Positions 1 through 7,309 of a stretch of DNA of 14,564 bases are shown in pieces. The position numbers and the translations under genes were made by a program. Source of the stretch: Nitrospiraceae bacterium (GTDB lineage: Bacteria; Nitrospirota; Thermodesulfovibrionia; UBA6902); the NCBI GenBank assembly GCA_020354155.1, contig CP070644.1, positions 2,454,676-2,469,239 on the forward strand, read 5' to 3'. The notes under the pieces were generated by a model that was given only the letters and a program-made list of their open reading frames with translations, was not told the DNA's origin and searched no databases. Each line of letters starts with the position of its first letter. The first letter of the stretch is position 1.

Positions 1-355
1 CATTCATGCAGGAGAAGTTTTAACAGCCGGTTTGTCAGATGCGGATTATATATGGAATTTCGAGGAAGATATACCTGTCATTAAAAACACTGTCGATCTT
101 GTTATAAGTCAAGCGATATTTGAGCATCTGTTGAATCCTTATAAACATCTTCATGATTTAAGTAACTTAATACAATCTACAGGGTACATCATAATACATA
201 CTGTAATTCCGGGCTTCCCCTATCATAGGCATCCCATTGACTCTCTTCGTTTTTTTCCTGACTGGTTTGAAGAAGCTGCACAAAGATTTCACTTGAAAAT
301 CATAAAAAAAAGGATAAAAGATACTCATATATTTTATATGTACCAAAAAGTATAA
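1..355 (+). CDS. SAM-dependent methyltransferase, C-terminal part (5' end outside window)
   Basis: The frame is open from base 2 to the TAA at 353-355, so this is the 3' end of a gene that starts before the window. The segment with VDLVISQAIFEHL matches motif IV and the following helix of class I (Rossmann-fold) SAM methyltransferases. The later HPIDSLRFFPDWF segment is common in methyltransferases of O-antigen, capsule and glycan clusters. The SAM-binding glycine loop would lie upstream and is not visible. The likely role is methylation of a sugar or a glycan-linked small molecule in the cytoplasm, but the substrate cannot be told from this fragment. The DNA is AT-rich, as is the SGNH gene 66 bases downstream, which fits a shared surface-polysaccharide locus. 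The family call is fairly sure; the specific role is inference. Confidence 0.75.
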   Translation, partial: IHAGEVLTAGLSDADYIWNFEEDIPVIKNTVDLVISQAIFEHLLNPYKHLHDLSNLIQSTGYIIIHTVIPGFPYHRHPIDSLRFFPDWFEEAAQRFHLKIIKKRIKDTHIFYMYQKV

Positions 356-421
356 CACGGGTATGAGGACTGACGGGGGACTATCCTCGTTGGGGAATGC
401 ACTAACATATATCGGAGGGAA

Positions 422-1651
422 ATGAGCACGAAAACTATACCGAAAAAATCATTGTTCTATTCTATTTTAATTCTTGGAACTTTACTTATATGTTTTTGTA
501 TTCTGGAAATAGGGATACGGATATTTTTTCCGCAATCCGACCTTAGAATCGGACAGGGATACCTTTTTCGCTACGAACCGATCATTGGCTATGAAGGCGT
601 TCCCAATGCAAAAGGATATTTTGCTACCTCACAGTTTAAGACATTAGTAACCCACAATAAGGAAGGATTCAGGGACATTGATCATGATCACAAAAATCAT
701 AGCAATACCTTTCGTATCCTTGCTCTGGGAGATAGCTACACCTGGGGGCATGGCGTAGAGAATAATCAGATTTATGTAAAACTACTGGAAAATTATGATA
801 CGAACATTGAAGTAATAAATATGGGAGGACCAGGAGGGGATCCGCCTGGTGAATTAAAGGTATATAAATTTAGAGGCTTAGAATATGACCATGATATCGT
901 CTTATTGGGGTTTTATGTGGGAAACGACATCGTTTCTTATTATCCTCAGGAAGATGATTCTCCTCCTCAGTATGGGTATAACGAGAAGGGAGAATTTGTC
1001 CTGATTGGTAAGGTGCAGCCTCCTGAGATTGTGGAGAAGATAAGGAAAGAAAGTTTAGAAAAATATTCTCCAAAAAAATATAAAGGGTTAAAAGAAAATA
1101 TGTATTACTGGTTAGTTCAACATATTCAACTTTACACCTTTATCGATAATTTTCAAAATTACTATCTTAGGATTATAAAAAGTTCACCTTTCTGGACAAA
1201 AATAAAAAACATTTTTGGAATTGAAAATAAATATGCACTAGGATTCTTAAATTATTGTAAACCTGAAGATTCAGAAGAAATACAATATGGATGGAACATA
1301 CTATACAGCACCTTGGAGACGTTAAAGCATTACTCCTCCGAAGCAAAGGCCAAGCTATATGTAGTGATCATCCCTCATGTTGTTCAAACTTCAAAAAACA
1401 TCTATGATTATGAACTGATTAGATCAGGCCATGATCCGTCATCTTTCGATCTCGAGAAGCCAAATAATAAATTAGCCGAAATGTGCAATAAATTGGGGAT
1501 AGATTATTTGGACCTCCTCCCTGTAATGAAAGAAGAATCGTCACAGGGAAAATTGTTGTATTTCCCTAGAGACGCACATTGGAATGCTGAAGGTCATAGA
1601 ATTGCTGCCCGGGAAATATATAAGGATTTAAAGGGCCGAGGATGGCTTTAA
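422..1651 (+). CDS. Membrane-anchored SGNH/GDSL hydrolase-family protein
   Basis: A 409-residue protein with one N-terminal membrane helix (about residues 11-31), probably leaving the catalytic domain outside the cytoplasm. SGNH blocks are visible: GDSY at 103-106 with nucleophile Ser105, the glycine block near 135-138, GND at 167-169 with Asn168, and RDAHWN at 383-388 supplying Asp384 and His386. The GFRD motif near 82-85 is frequent in SGNH proteins of polysaccharide loci. Family members are esterases or O-acetyltransferases acting on sugars. Next to a methyltransferase, the likely job is adding or removing acetyl groups on an exported glycan; this is inference. The ATG at 422 is supported by GGAGGG at 413-418. 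The gene is AT-rich compared with the housekeeping genes to the right. The substrate is unknown. Confidence 0.75.
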   Translation: MSTKTIPKKSLFYSILILGTLLICFCILEIGIRIFFPQSDLRIGQGYLFRYEPIIGYEGVPNAKGYFATSQFKTLVTHNKEGFRDIDHDHKNHSNTFRILALGDSYTWGHGVENNQIYVKLLENYDTNIEVINMGGPGGDPPGELKVYKFRGLEYDHDIVLLGFYVGNDIVSYYPQEDDSPPQYGYNEKGEFVLIGKVQPPEIVEKIRKESLEKYSPKKYKGLKENMYYWLVQHIQLYTFIDNFQNYYLRIIKSSPFWTKIKNIFGIENKYALGFLNYCKPEDSEEIQYGWNILYSTLETLKHYSSEAKAKLYVVIIPHVVQTSKNIYDYELIRSGHDPSSFDLEKPNNKLAEMCNKLGIDYLDLLPVMKEESSQGKLLYFPRDAHWNAEGHRIAAREIYKDLKGRGWL

Positions 1652-1703
1652 TAGACCTTTGGCAATTACCAACACTAATCCTTATAAGGCCCTTTTAATA
1701 TTT
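1630..1703 (+). terminator. Possible terminator after the SGNH gene
   Basis: AAAGGGCC at 1630-1637, inside the last codons of the SGNH gene, is the exact reverse complement of GGCCCTTT at 1688-1695, and a T-rich tract follows (TTTTAATATTTTTTT). The loop is about 50 bases, unusually long, with the small palindrome CCTTATAAGG at its 3' side. The T tract overlaps the 3' end of the convergent gene on the minus strand. The repeat is exact, but the terminator function is a guess. Confidence 0.35.
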
Positions 1704-1928
1704 TTTTGACTTTTTTGCCCATTTGATGCCTGTATAAATTCCCATATTAATCGACAGGAATATTACAAAAGCATTAAGAGTACCAACCCATGGAGGAGTT
1801 GAAGCACCCCTGATGAGTCCAAGGAAGATAAATAAAAACGTCAAAAGAGGATTAGCAACAAAAAGACCAAATGCTGCGCCAAGTACCAAACCGAAAACAA
1901 TTCCTATAATAAATCGCAGATTTTTCAT
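1695..1928 (-). CDS. Small two- or three-helix membrane protein, unknown function
   Basis: I do not recognise this family. From the ATG at 1928 the product is 77 residues, starting MKNLRFIIGIVFGL. It has hydrophobic stretches at about 5-20, 24-36 and 47-62, and ends with a lysine-rich tail (KWAKKSKKY), so a small inner-membrane protein is likely. The helices carry many glycines, including GLVLGAAFG. The frame stays open upstream to an ATG at 1955 and a TTG at 1973; none of the three starts has a convincing Shine-Dalgarno sequence, so the start is uncertain. It is convergent with the SGNH gene and divergent from the dsbA-like gene. It could be a stand-alone hypothetical, and expression is not certain. 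Confidence 0.5.
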   Translation of the reverse strand: MKNLRFIIGIVFGLVLGAAFGLFVANPLLTFLFIFLGLIRGASTPPWVGTLNAFVIFLSINMGIYTGIKWAKKSKKY

Positions 1929-2132
1929 GTGTCTTAATAAAATCCATTCACCCATAATTGTCAAGCCGTACAATGATGATGTGATAACATTATCATGTTT
2001 TTTGCAATCTGATAGTTACAGATTATTTAGGTATTTCAATAATGTAATTTTCTCCTTCATTATTATCATTCTTACTTTGAATATTCATATTGCCTTGATA
2101 CATTGACGTTAAACTGATCCGGAATGTACCTG

Positions 2133-2161
2133 TTTAGAAATAAATTCAAATCTACTATACT
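2133..2161 (+). promoter_or_regulatory. Possible sigma70 promoter of the dsbA-like gene
   Basis: TTTAGA at 2133-2138 and TATACT at 2156-2161 are separated by 17 bases. The -10 box is good and the -35 box matches 4 of 6 consensus positions. Transcription would start near 2168, leaving a leader of about 45 bases before the ribosome binding site at 2200-2205. The surrounding 1974-2212 stretch is AT-rich and holds no credible gene. Confidence 0.4.
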
Positions 2162-2212
2162 ATGGTATTGATTTGTTCAGGAAAATTAATCTTCAAGAAA
2201 AGGAGCAAAACG

Positions 2213-2857
2213 ATGATGGCAAAGCAATTTCTAAACCTGGTTCTATCACTGGTCATTTTACTCTTAATGATCATTTCCTCTCATGCCGGCACGTTACCGG
2301 CCATTGTAGGTGTATATGATACATTGCCGGGAGAAGAGTTTAAATATGATGGCAAGACCGTTGAAGTGGTTGAATATATGAGTTTCTACTGTCACACCTG
2401 TTATGATTTTGAAAAATCCATACCTGTTATTCGAGGGAACTATCCCGGGAAGGTCACATGGAAAACCGTGCCCATTTACTGGGGAGACCATGGTTCCCCG
2501 AAGCCTGGAGAGGCCTACCTCATTGCAAAGGAAATGGGCAAAGGCGAAGCCATGAAGAAAGCCCTCTTTGATGCTCATATGATACAGAAAAAAAATATTT
2601 CTGATATTACTATCCTTGAGGAAATTGGCAGGGAAGTCGGTCTCGGCCCGGAGTTCGGGAAAAAGCTCAAAGCTGGAGCAAAGGCAGGAGAAACCCGAAG
2701 AGCTCTCGCAATGGCTCAAAAGGTCGGAATCAATGAGACACCGACAATAGTCATTGCCGGCAATATTAAAACAGACCCACATGCCATGGACCATAAGATT
2801 GATTTATTCAGAGACAATATTATCGTGATTTTAAAGAGCATACTGAAAGCTCAATAA
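2213..2857 (+). CDS. DsbA-like periplasmic thiol:disulfide oxidoreductase
   Basis: A 214-residue precursor. Residues 1-25 form a signal peptide (MMAKQ, a hydrophobic core, then SHA before the likely cut). The thioredoxin fold starts near residue 40, with the redox motif CHTC at 60-63 inside YMSFYCHTCYDF, the same dipeptide class as bacterial DsbA (CPHC-like). The cis-proline loop is TPT at 176-178. Family members oxidise, or in some lineages isomerise, cysteines in exported proteins. The start at 2213 is chosen because AAGGAG at 2200-2205 sits 7 bases upstream; the frame extends up to 2162 but that extension has no ribosome binding site and would bury the signal peptide. Two small genes follow on the same strand, the second also thioredoxin-like, suggesting a redox operon. 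No DsbB-like partner is visible. Confidence 0.88.
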   Translation: MMAKQFLNLVLSLVILLLMIISSHAGTLPAIVGVYDTLPGEEFKYDGKTVEVVEYMSFYCHTCYDFEKSIPVIRGNYPGKVTWKTVPIYWGDHGSPKPGEAYLIAKEMGKGEAMKKALFDAHMIQKKNISDITILEEIGREVGLGPEFGKKLKAGAKAGETRRALAMAQKVGINETPTIVIAGNIKTDPHAMDHKIDLFRDNIIVILKSILKAQ

Positions 2858-2884
2858 AGCGATATTCAGAAATTTCATGGTTTA

Positions 2885-3091
2885 TTGAAGAAATCAGATT
2901 TCACAGAAATTTTCAAGAATAACCCTGTTTTTGTGATTCTTGTCATTTTAGGTTCTCTTTTATTTCTGGGCGGATTCTTATCTGACCTGCCGTCTGACAA
3001 TACAAGTCAAAATGAGGGCTATGCTCGTATCATTTCACTCGCAGGTGTTGCAATATTATTTATAGCAACATTCTATTTACGAAGAAAGTAA
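2885..3091 (+). CDS. Small two-helix membrane protein in the redox gene group
   Basis: An unrecognised 68-residue protein with two hydrophobic segments (about 15-30 and 47-63) joined by a polar loop containing DLPSDNTSQNEGYA, and ending in RRK. The only start in this frame after the dsbA-like stop is TTG at 2885, and no Shine-Dalgarno sequence precedes it, so the start is weak. The frame is the same as that of the dsbA-like gene, with the TAA at 2855-2857 as the only break and 27 bases between. It ends 5 bases before the thioredoxin-like selenoprotein gene. Position suggests co-transcription and perhaps a membrane role linked to the two thiol proteins, which is inference only. Confidence 0.5.
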   Translation: MKKSDFTEIFKNNPVFVILVILGSLLFLGGFLSDLPSDNTSQNEGYARIISLAGVAILFIATFYLRRK

Positions 3092-3096
3092 ATAGA

Positions 3097-3420
3097 ATGA
3101 GAAAAATAAAACTGACTATTGATTGTTACATTTCCTCGGGGTGTACCTCGGAAAAACCTTTAAAAGAAAATGTAGCCCGGGCACTCAGCCTTGAAGGGGT
3201 TGAAGCAGCAGTAAATTTTCATAGGATAAATGAAGAAGAGGCAGTAACTATTGGGCTCAAGGGTTCCCCATCAATACAAATAAATGGAGTGGACATTATC
3301 CCCGGGGAAATATCCGGATTTTCATGACGTATTTTCAAAGACGAGTCCGGTCGACTTGCAGCCGTTCCTTCCGTTGATACGCTAAGACACGCTGTGCGTA
3401 ACATCATTAACCTGGTATGA
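3097..3420 (+). CDS. Thioredoxin-fold selenoprotein (in-frame UGA read as Sec77)
   Basis: The frame from ATG 3097 meets a TGA at 3325-3327, then stays open 30 codons to the TGA at 3418-3420. Read through, the product is 107 residues. The first part has a beta strand, the GCTSEKPL segment with Cys16, helix KENVARAL, and the SPSIQINGVDI strand typical of small thioredoxin-like proteins. As I recall, homologues continue with a conserved S/T-C-R-x-Y/F and then a G-R-x-x-x-x-P stretch. Here the codon before RIFKDESGRLAAVP is TGA, at the position of that cysteine. A SECIS-like hairpin follows at 3342-3358. I infer selenocysteine at residue 77, possibly forming a selenenylsulfide with Cys16 or Cys10. 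The alternative is a Cys codon mutated to a stop, leaving a truncated 76-aa product. The Shine-Dalgarno sequence is weak (AGAAAG). It lies downstream of dsbA-like and small membrane genes, so a thiol redox role is likely; the substrate is unknown. Confidence 0.75.
3342..3358 (+). promoter_or_regulatory. Bacterial SECIS-like hairpin after the in-frame UGA
   Basis: CGAGTC (3342-3347) pairs with GACTTG (3353-3358) over six pairs, one of them G-U, around the loop CGGTC (3348-3352). The loop starts 21 bases after the UGA. The E. coli fdhF SECIS also has GGUC at its tip, about 19 bases after its UGA, and published bacterial SECIS models require a G in the first two loop positions within roughly 16-37 bases of the UGA. 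Both conditions are met. SelB would bind this hairpin to recode UGA. The stem is short, so a folding calculation should be run. Confidence 0.65.
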
Positions 3421-3441
3421 TTCAAATTTGATTATACCAGG
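3411..3441 (+). other. Hairpin spanning the true stop of the selenoprotein gene
   Basis: CCTGGTAT (3411-3418) is the exact reverse complement of ATACCAGG (3434-3441). The 15-base loop contains the palindrome TCAAATTTGA. No T run follows, so it is not a classical Rho-independent terminator; it may protect the 3' end of the messenger or mark its boundary. The rest of the gap up to 3585 shows nothing I recognise. Confidence 0.45.
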
Positions 3442-3633
3442 GAAGATCTGCGTCTAATCCTCAATTTAATGATCCTCACAGACTAAGTGGGATCACTGCC
3501 TCCGCTGATCCAATAAAGAAAGAAAATCTGTTTATTAAAGACCAGGCTGGTTACCGGTAAAGACAGGCCACGATTATTCCGAATAGTGATAAGAGATGTT
3601 GCTCAGGAACAAGGTTACTGCGGCCAGTCTCTT

Positions 3634-4188
3634 ATGACCATGAAAAACAAACCAGTTGCATATTATAAAGACATTACATTTCTCCAGAACAGGGAACGGC
3701 TTAAGCTGTTAAAAGAATTCCGATTCCTTGCACTTCAATACTTCGAAAACAGTATCCTCAATATGGAGAGTGGTGAATACAGTGAAAATTCAGTAGCTCA
3801 GGATGCACGGAACAGAATAACCTTCTTTTTAGTCGAAGCATACACAATCATCCGCCTTGCTGACATAAAAACAGCTGCCACCTCCTCTCCCTCACTTCTC
3901 TTCGGGGGACATGGCAAAAACATGGATTTGATTCTGAACATATTCAATATTGGCCGCAACGACATTCCGTCAGGTGTTGTCCTGGAATATATTGACAAGG
4001 CAATTGAGCTTTACACATCCAACAGACTGCCCTCATTTATACGGTCAATCAATCCTTTTTACTGGATAAAGATGCTTACAAAAAAACCTGGGAAAAGATC
4101 AGGAGAAAAGGCAGTGCAGCCTGGCGAAACCACTCCTTCACCTAAAATGCCGGATTCCGGTCATACCGATAATCACCCAACTGTCTGA
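3634..4188 (+). CDS. Protein of unknown function, 184 residues
   Basis: I do not recognise this family. From ATG 3634 the product is 184 residues; a second ATG lies two codons later at 3640 and a GTG at 3586 would add 16 residues. None has a clear Shine-Dalgarno sequence, so the start is open. Residues up to about 140 look like a mostly helical soluble domain with many charged positions (RERLKLLKEFRFLALQYF). An NPFYWIKML segment near 150-160 may be an amphipathic or membrane-touching helix. The last 30 or so residues are rich in Pro, Lys, Gly and Thr and look disordered. No signal peptide or catalytic motif is seen. It stands alone between the selenoprotein gene and the convergent glgX; the 120-base gap to glgX holds nothing clear. 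Confidence 0.6.
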   Translation: MTMKNKPVAYYKDITFLQNRERLKLLKEFRFLALQYFENSILNMESGEYSENSVAQDARNRITFFLVEAYTIIRLADIKTAATSSPSLLFGGHGKNMDLILNIFNIGRNDIPSGVVLEYIDKAIELYTSNRLPSFIRSINPFYWIKMLTKKPGKRSGEKAVQPGETTPSPKMPDSGHTDNHPTV

Positions 4189-4308
4189 AATGCATCCCGA
4201 GTCCCATTCTCAGCTTTCACACCTGTCAGGTTACTGAAATATTTTTGCTCTGCTCTTTCGCTGTATTATCCCCATGGAAGTGAAAACGTCCGGAATAACA
4301 ATTGTACA

Positions 4309-6444
4309 TTAAAGAGGTTTTGTTAAAAGAACAACAGAAGACCTCGGCTTGACCAGGAACACATCCTTATTGACAGCCGGTTCCTTTCCTTCTTGAGAAA
4401 AGCTGTCTATCCCAATTAAAGAGGTATCAATGGCTACATACCATGCCTTGGCTGCAGGTGGTGCAGGTATTTTCTGAATCAACTCTTTCGTTCCTGAGTT
4501 GAAGATTATGAAAAAATCATTGTCCGGCCTGTGACTGCCGCTGTTCATTCTGGAGCCATCCAGATAAAAGGCGATTGAGTGCTCATTATGATTTTTCCAG
4601 TCCGGATGCTTTAAATTCTTATCCAGCCATTTTATATCCGGGAGACCGTTATTGTTCAGATCTTTTCCCTGGAAAAAATATCCCCTTCGAAAAACAGGAT
4701 GATCTTTGCGGAACTTGATAAGCCTTGTGACAAAATCAAGAAATTGATGGTTTTGCTCAGCAAACTCCCAGTTGATCCAGGAGATTTCATTGTCCTGACA
4801 GTAGGCATTGTTATTTCCATTCTGCGTTCTCTTGAATTCGTCTCCTGCAAGCATCATCGGCACGCCCTGAGAAAGCATAAGGGTTACCATGAAATTTTTC
4901 ATTTGCCTCTCTCTCAGTTCGTTTATGCTGTTGTCCTCTGTCGGTCCCTCAACCCCGTAATTAGCACTGATATTATGGTCAGTCCCGTCCCTGCTGTCCT
5001 CACCATTGGCGCTATTGTGCTTATGCCTATAGGACACGAGATCATTCATGGGAAAACCGTCATGACAGGTAATAAAGTTAATACTGTGAAATGGACGTTT
5101 GCCCGCATGCTCATACAAATCAGAACTGCCGGAAATGCGGGTAGCAATCTTTGACACACATCCTTCATCACCCCGCCAGAAGGAGCGTACATCGTCCCGG
5201 TATTTGCCGTTCCATTCAGCCCATCTTTCTCCCGGGAATGAACCCACCTGATACAAACCTGCTGCATCCCATGCTTCGGCTATAATCTTGGTGTCACGCA
5301 AGAGGGGGTTTTCAGATATGCTGTTCAGGATGGGAGGATTTTCAAGCACATTCCCGTTACTGTCTCTACCCAGAACTGAGGCAAGGTCAAAACGAAAACC
5401 GTCTACATGCATTTCCAGCACCCAGTAAATAAGACAGTCCATAATAAAACTCTGTACGATGGGATGATTGCAGTTCATGGAATTACCGCATCCCGAATAG
5501 TTTTTATAGTAACGCTGTTTCTCCAGCATGTAATAAATGGAATTATCGATCCCCCGGAAACAGATCGTGGGTCCCATTTCATTCCCTTCTGCTGTATGAT
5601 TAAAGACAACGTCCAGTATTACTTCTATGTTTTCTTTATGCAGCGCCTTGACCATCTGCTTAAACTCATCTACCTGCTGTCCTAAAGCGCCTGAAGAACA
5701 ATAACGACTGCGCGGTGCGAAAAAGTTTATAGTGTTGTATCCCCAGAAGTTTTTGAGTCTTTCGCCGGAAAGGGGATTGGTGTTCACTAATTCGTCTTCA
5801 TCAAACTCATGGATAGGCATGAGTTCCACTGCCGTGATCCCCAGTTCCTTGAAATAAGGTATTTTGTCAATTATACCTCTGAAGGTGCCGGGGTGAGTAA
5901 CGGCTGATGACGAATGGGCGGTAAATCCTTTCACATGCAACTCGTAAATTATTGTGTCGGGAAGAGGTATTCTGGGATGCCGGTCCCTGCCCCAGTTAAA
6001 GGTATCATGCACGACGACACACTTGGGTGCTCCACCCGCACTGTCAATCGTGCTGAAGGAGAGGTCCCTCTCCTGGGAGTCTATGTCGTACCCCCGTGCA
6101 TCAGAAAGGGACCAGTTAAAATTACCGGTGACCGCTTTAGCATAGGGATCAACAAGTAATTTATTACGATTATAGCGATGACCTTTATCAGGCTCATAGG
6201 GTCCGTCAATACGGTAACCGTAAAGACATCCGGGTTGAATTCCCTGGACAGCTACGTGCCATACATCACCGGTACGATAGTATGCCGGGTCAAGGTCTAT
6301 CTCAGATTCAGGAGACTCGTCCCAGGCATGTTTAAAAAACTGGAGGCAGACACCAGCCGCATGACGGCTGAAGAGGGAAAACTGTGTGTACTCCCCCATG
6401 AACGTAGCTCCAAAGGGGAGCGGATGTCCGGGGGAATAGTGCAT
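4309..6444 (-). CDS. glgX: Glycogen debranching enzyme GlgX (GH13 isoamylase type)
   Basis: This cytoplasmic enzyme cleaves alpha-1,6 branch points of glycogen or limit dextrin. From the chosen start the protein has 711 residues, usual for GlgX/TreX. An N-terminal CBM48-like domain (about 1-150, with DGPYEPDKGHRYN) is followed by the GH13 barrel. Conserved regions are DVVFNH (278-283), GFRFD with nucleophile Asp353, IAEAW with acid/base Glu390, and FITCHDG with the stabilising Asp462. A C-terminal beta domain follows. The ATG at 6444 is preferred over the one at 6462 because AGGAG at 6449-6453 lies just before it, while 6462 has none. No other glycogen gene is in the window. It is downstream of a two-TM protein gene on the same strand, with a 183-base gap, so it probably has its own promoter (TTGACC on the minus strand at 6615-6620 is a weak candidate -35). 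Confidence 0.95.
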   Translation of the reverse strand: MHYSPGHPLPFGATFMGEYTQFSLFSRHAAGVCLQFFKHAWDESPESEIDLDPAYYRTGDVWHVAVQGIQPGCLYGYRIDGPYEPDKGHRYNRNKLLVDPYAKAVTGNFNWSLSDARGYDIDSQERDLSFSTIDSAGGAPKCVVVHDTFNWGRDRHPRIPLPDTIIYELHVKGFTAHSSSAVTHPGTFRGIIDKIPYFKELGITAVELMPIHEFDEDELVNTNPLSGERLKNFWGYNTINFFAPRSRYCSSGALGQQVDEFKQMVKALHKENIEVILDVVFNHTAEGNEMGPTICFRGIDNSIYYMLEKQRYYKNYSGCGNSMNCNHPIVQSFIMDCLIYWVLEMHVDGFRFDLASVLGRDSNGNVLENPPILNSISENPLLRDTKIIAEAWDAAGLYQVGSFPGERWAEWNGKYRDDVRSFWRGDEGCVSKIATRISGSSDLYEHAGKRPFHSINFITCHDGFPMNDLVSYRHKHNSANGEDSRDGTDHNISANYGVEGPTEDNSINELRERQMKNFMVTLMLSQGVPMMLAGDEFKRTQNGNNNAYCQDNEISWINWEFAEQNHQFLDFVTRLIKFRKDHPVFRRGYFFQGKDLNNNGLPDIKWLDKNLKHPDWKNHNEHSIAFYLDGSRMNSGSHRPDNDFFIIFNSGTKELIQKIPAPPAAKAWYVAIDTSLIGIDSFSQEGKEPAVNKDVFLVKPRSSVVLLTKPL

Positions 6445-6627
6445 TGTGCTCCTGGTTTTCATATAGAATGGCGCATTAATACGATACGTTCCTGAGTACA
6501 GGTAATTGCTCCAACCTCGTTACCGGGACAGTATTGACATATGGTTATCTGCTCTCTGTCACCCCTGTTCGTGCTATGTTATTATCGGTATTTTTACAGT
6601 TTACTTTATCGGTGGGTCAATACATGC

Positions 6628-7203
6628 TCATTGCCGTTCCTGAGCATCAGAATGGAAATACATTGGTGCCCTGGATATTCGTTCAAACCTTTTTATCTGT
6701 CGATAATGGGGCGCCCAATTAATGAGAAAGGTTGCAAGGGCATTCCAGAGTGAAACCCATGCAGCAACAGTAAGCCCTTCTGCGAAAACATGGGTAAAGA
6801 CCGTCTCAAAACCCGTAGCCTTTTGATTGATCCATACAGACAGGAACAGGATCAAAACTCCAATGGAAAATAGGATCAGCGAGGTACGTGTCATTCCTGA
6901 TAAGACACGCAGTTTGAGATCCTTGAGATAAAGAAAATAATTCTGGACACTCTCCCTGACACGGGACTCCAGCCTCTCATCAACATTCGATGTGAAGCGA
7001 AACTGAATGACGAAATCTTCTTTGCCAATTTCACGTACTGAGTCAATGATGTAGTCCACAAGATCCTGATCCAGTTCTTTTTTTCTGTAGGGGGCATATT
7101 TGTCAAAATCATTAAAGAGATCCTCTACCTTGCCTGCAGCAATATCGATTATGAACTCATTGTCTCTGGTAAGGGTATAACGATCGAGTATCTGTTTTTT
7201 CAT
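6628..7203 (-). CDS. Membrane protein of unknown function, two helices
   Basis: I do not recognise this 191-residue protein. Residues 1-100 are soluble and charged (DRYTLTRDNEFIIDI, then RKKELDQDLVDYI and NVDERLESRVRES), with predicted helices around 41-60 and 77-97. Two membrane segments follow at about 107-126 and 141-163, and a short basic tail ends the protein. With two helices, the N-terminal domain and the tail should both face the cytoplasm. No enzymatic motif is visible. The ATG at 7203 has only a weak upstream GGGGTGG. It lies 106 bases downstream of the MshEN-PilT gene on the same strand and could be its partner, which is inference from position. Confidence 0.65.
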   Translation of the reverse strand: MKKQILDRYTLTRDNEFIIDIAAGKVEDLFNDFDKYAPYRKKELDQDLVDYIIDSVREIGKEDFVIQFRFTSNVDERLESRVRESVQNYFLYLKDLKLRVLSGMTRTSLILFSIGVLILFLSVWINQKATGFETVFTHVFAEGLTVAAWVSLWNALATFLINWAPHYRQIKRFERISRAPMYFHSDAQERQ

Positions 7204-7309
7204 GTTTTAGATACCACCCCTGTTTTTAATAACGCCGGCACACTGGTTTTTTGCAGCACTGAATTCATGAGGATGGGATATCAATGGCAGAAAAAAAGAC
7301 CTCTCTTCT

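Noticed and set aside
1813..2106. 97-codon plus-strand open frame
   Set aside because: Antisense to the small membrane gene, running into AT-rich non-coding sequence, with low-complexity content at its end.
2162..2212. Start at 2162 for the dsbA-like gene
   Set aside because: It overlaps the likely promoter, has no ribosome binding site, and would bury the signal peptide that begins at 2213.
3097..3327. Treating the thioredoxin-like gene as a 76-residue protein ending at TGA 3327
   Set aside because: The frame continues with family-like sequence and a SECIS-like hairpin follows; a 76-residue form would lack the conserved C-terminal half.
6445..6462. ATG at 6462 as glgX start
   Set aside because: No ribosome binding site precedes it, while AGGAG lies just before the ATG at 6444.
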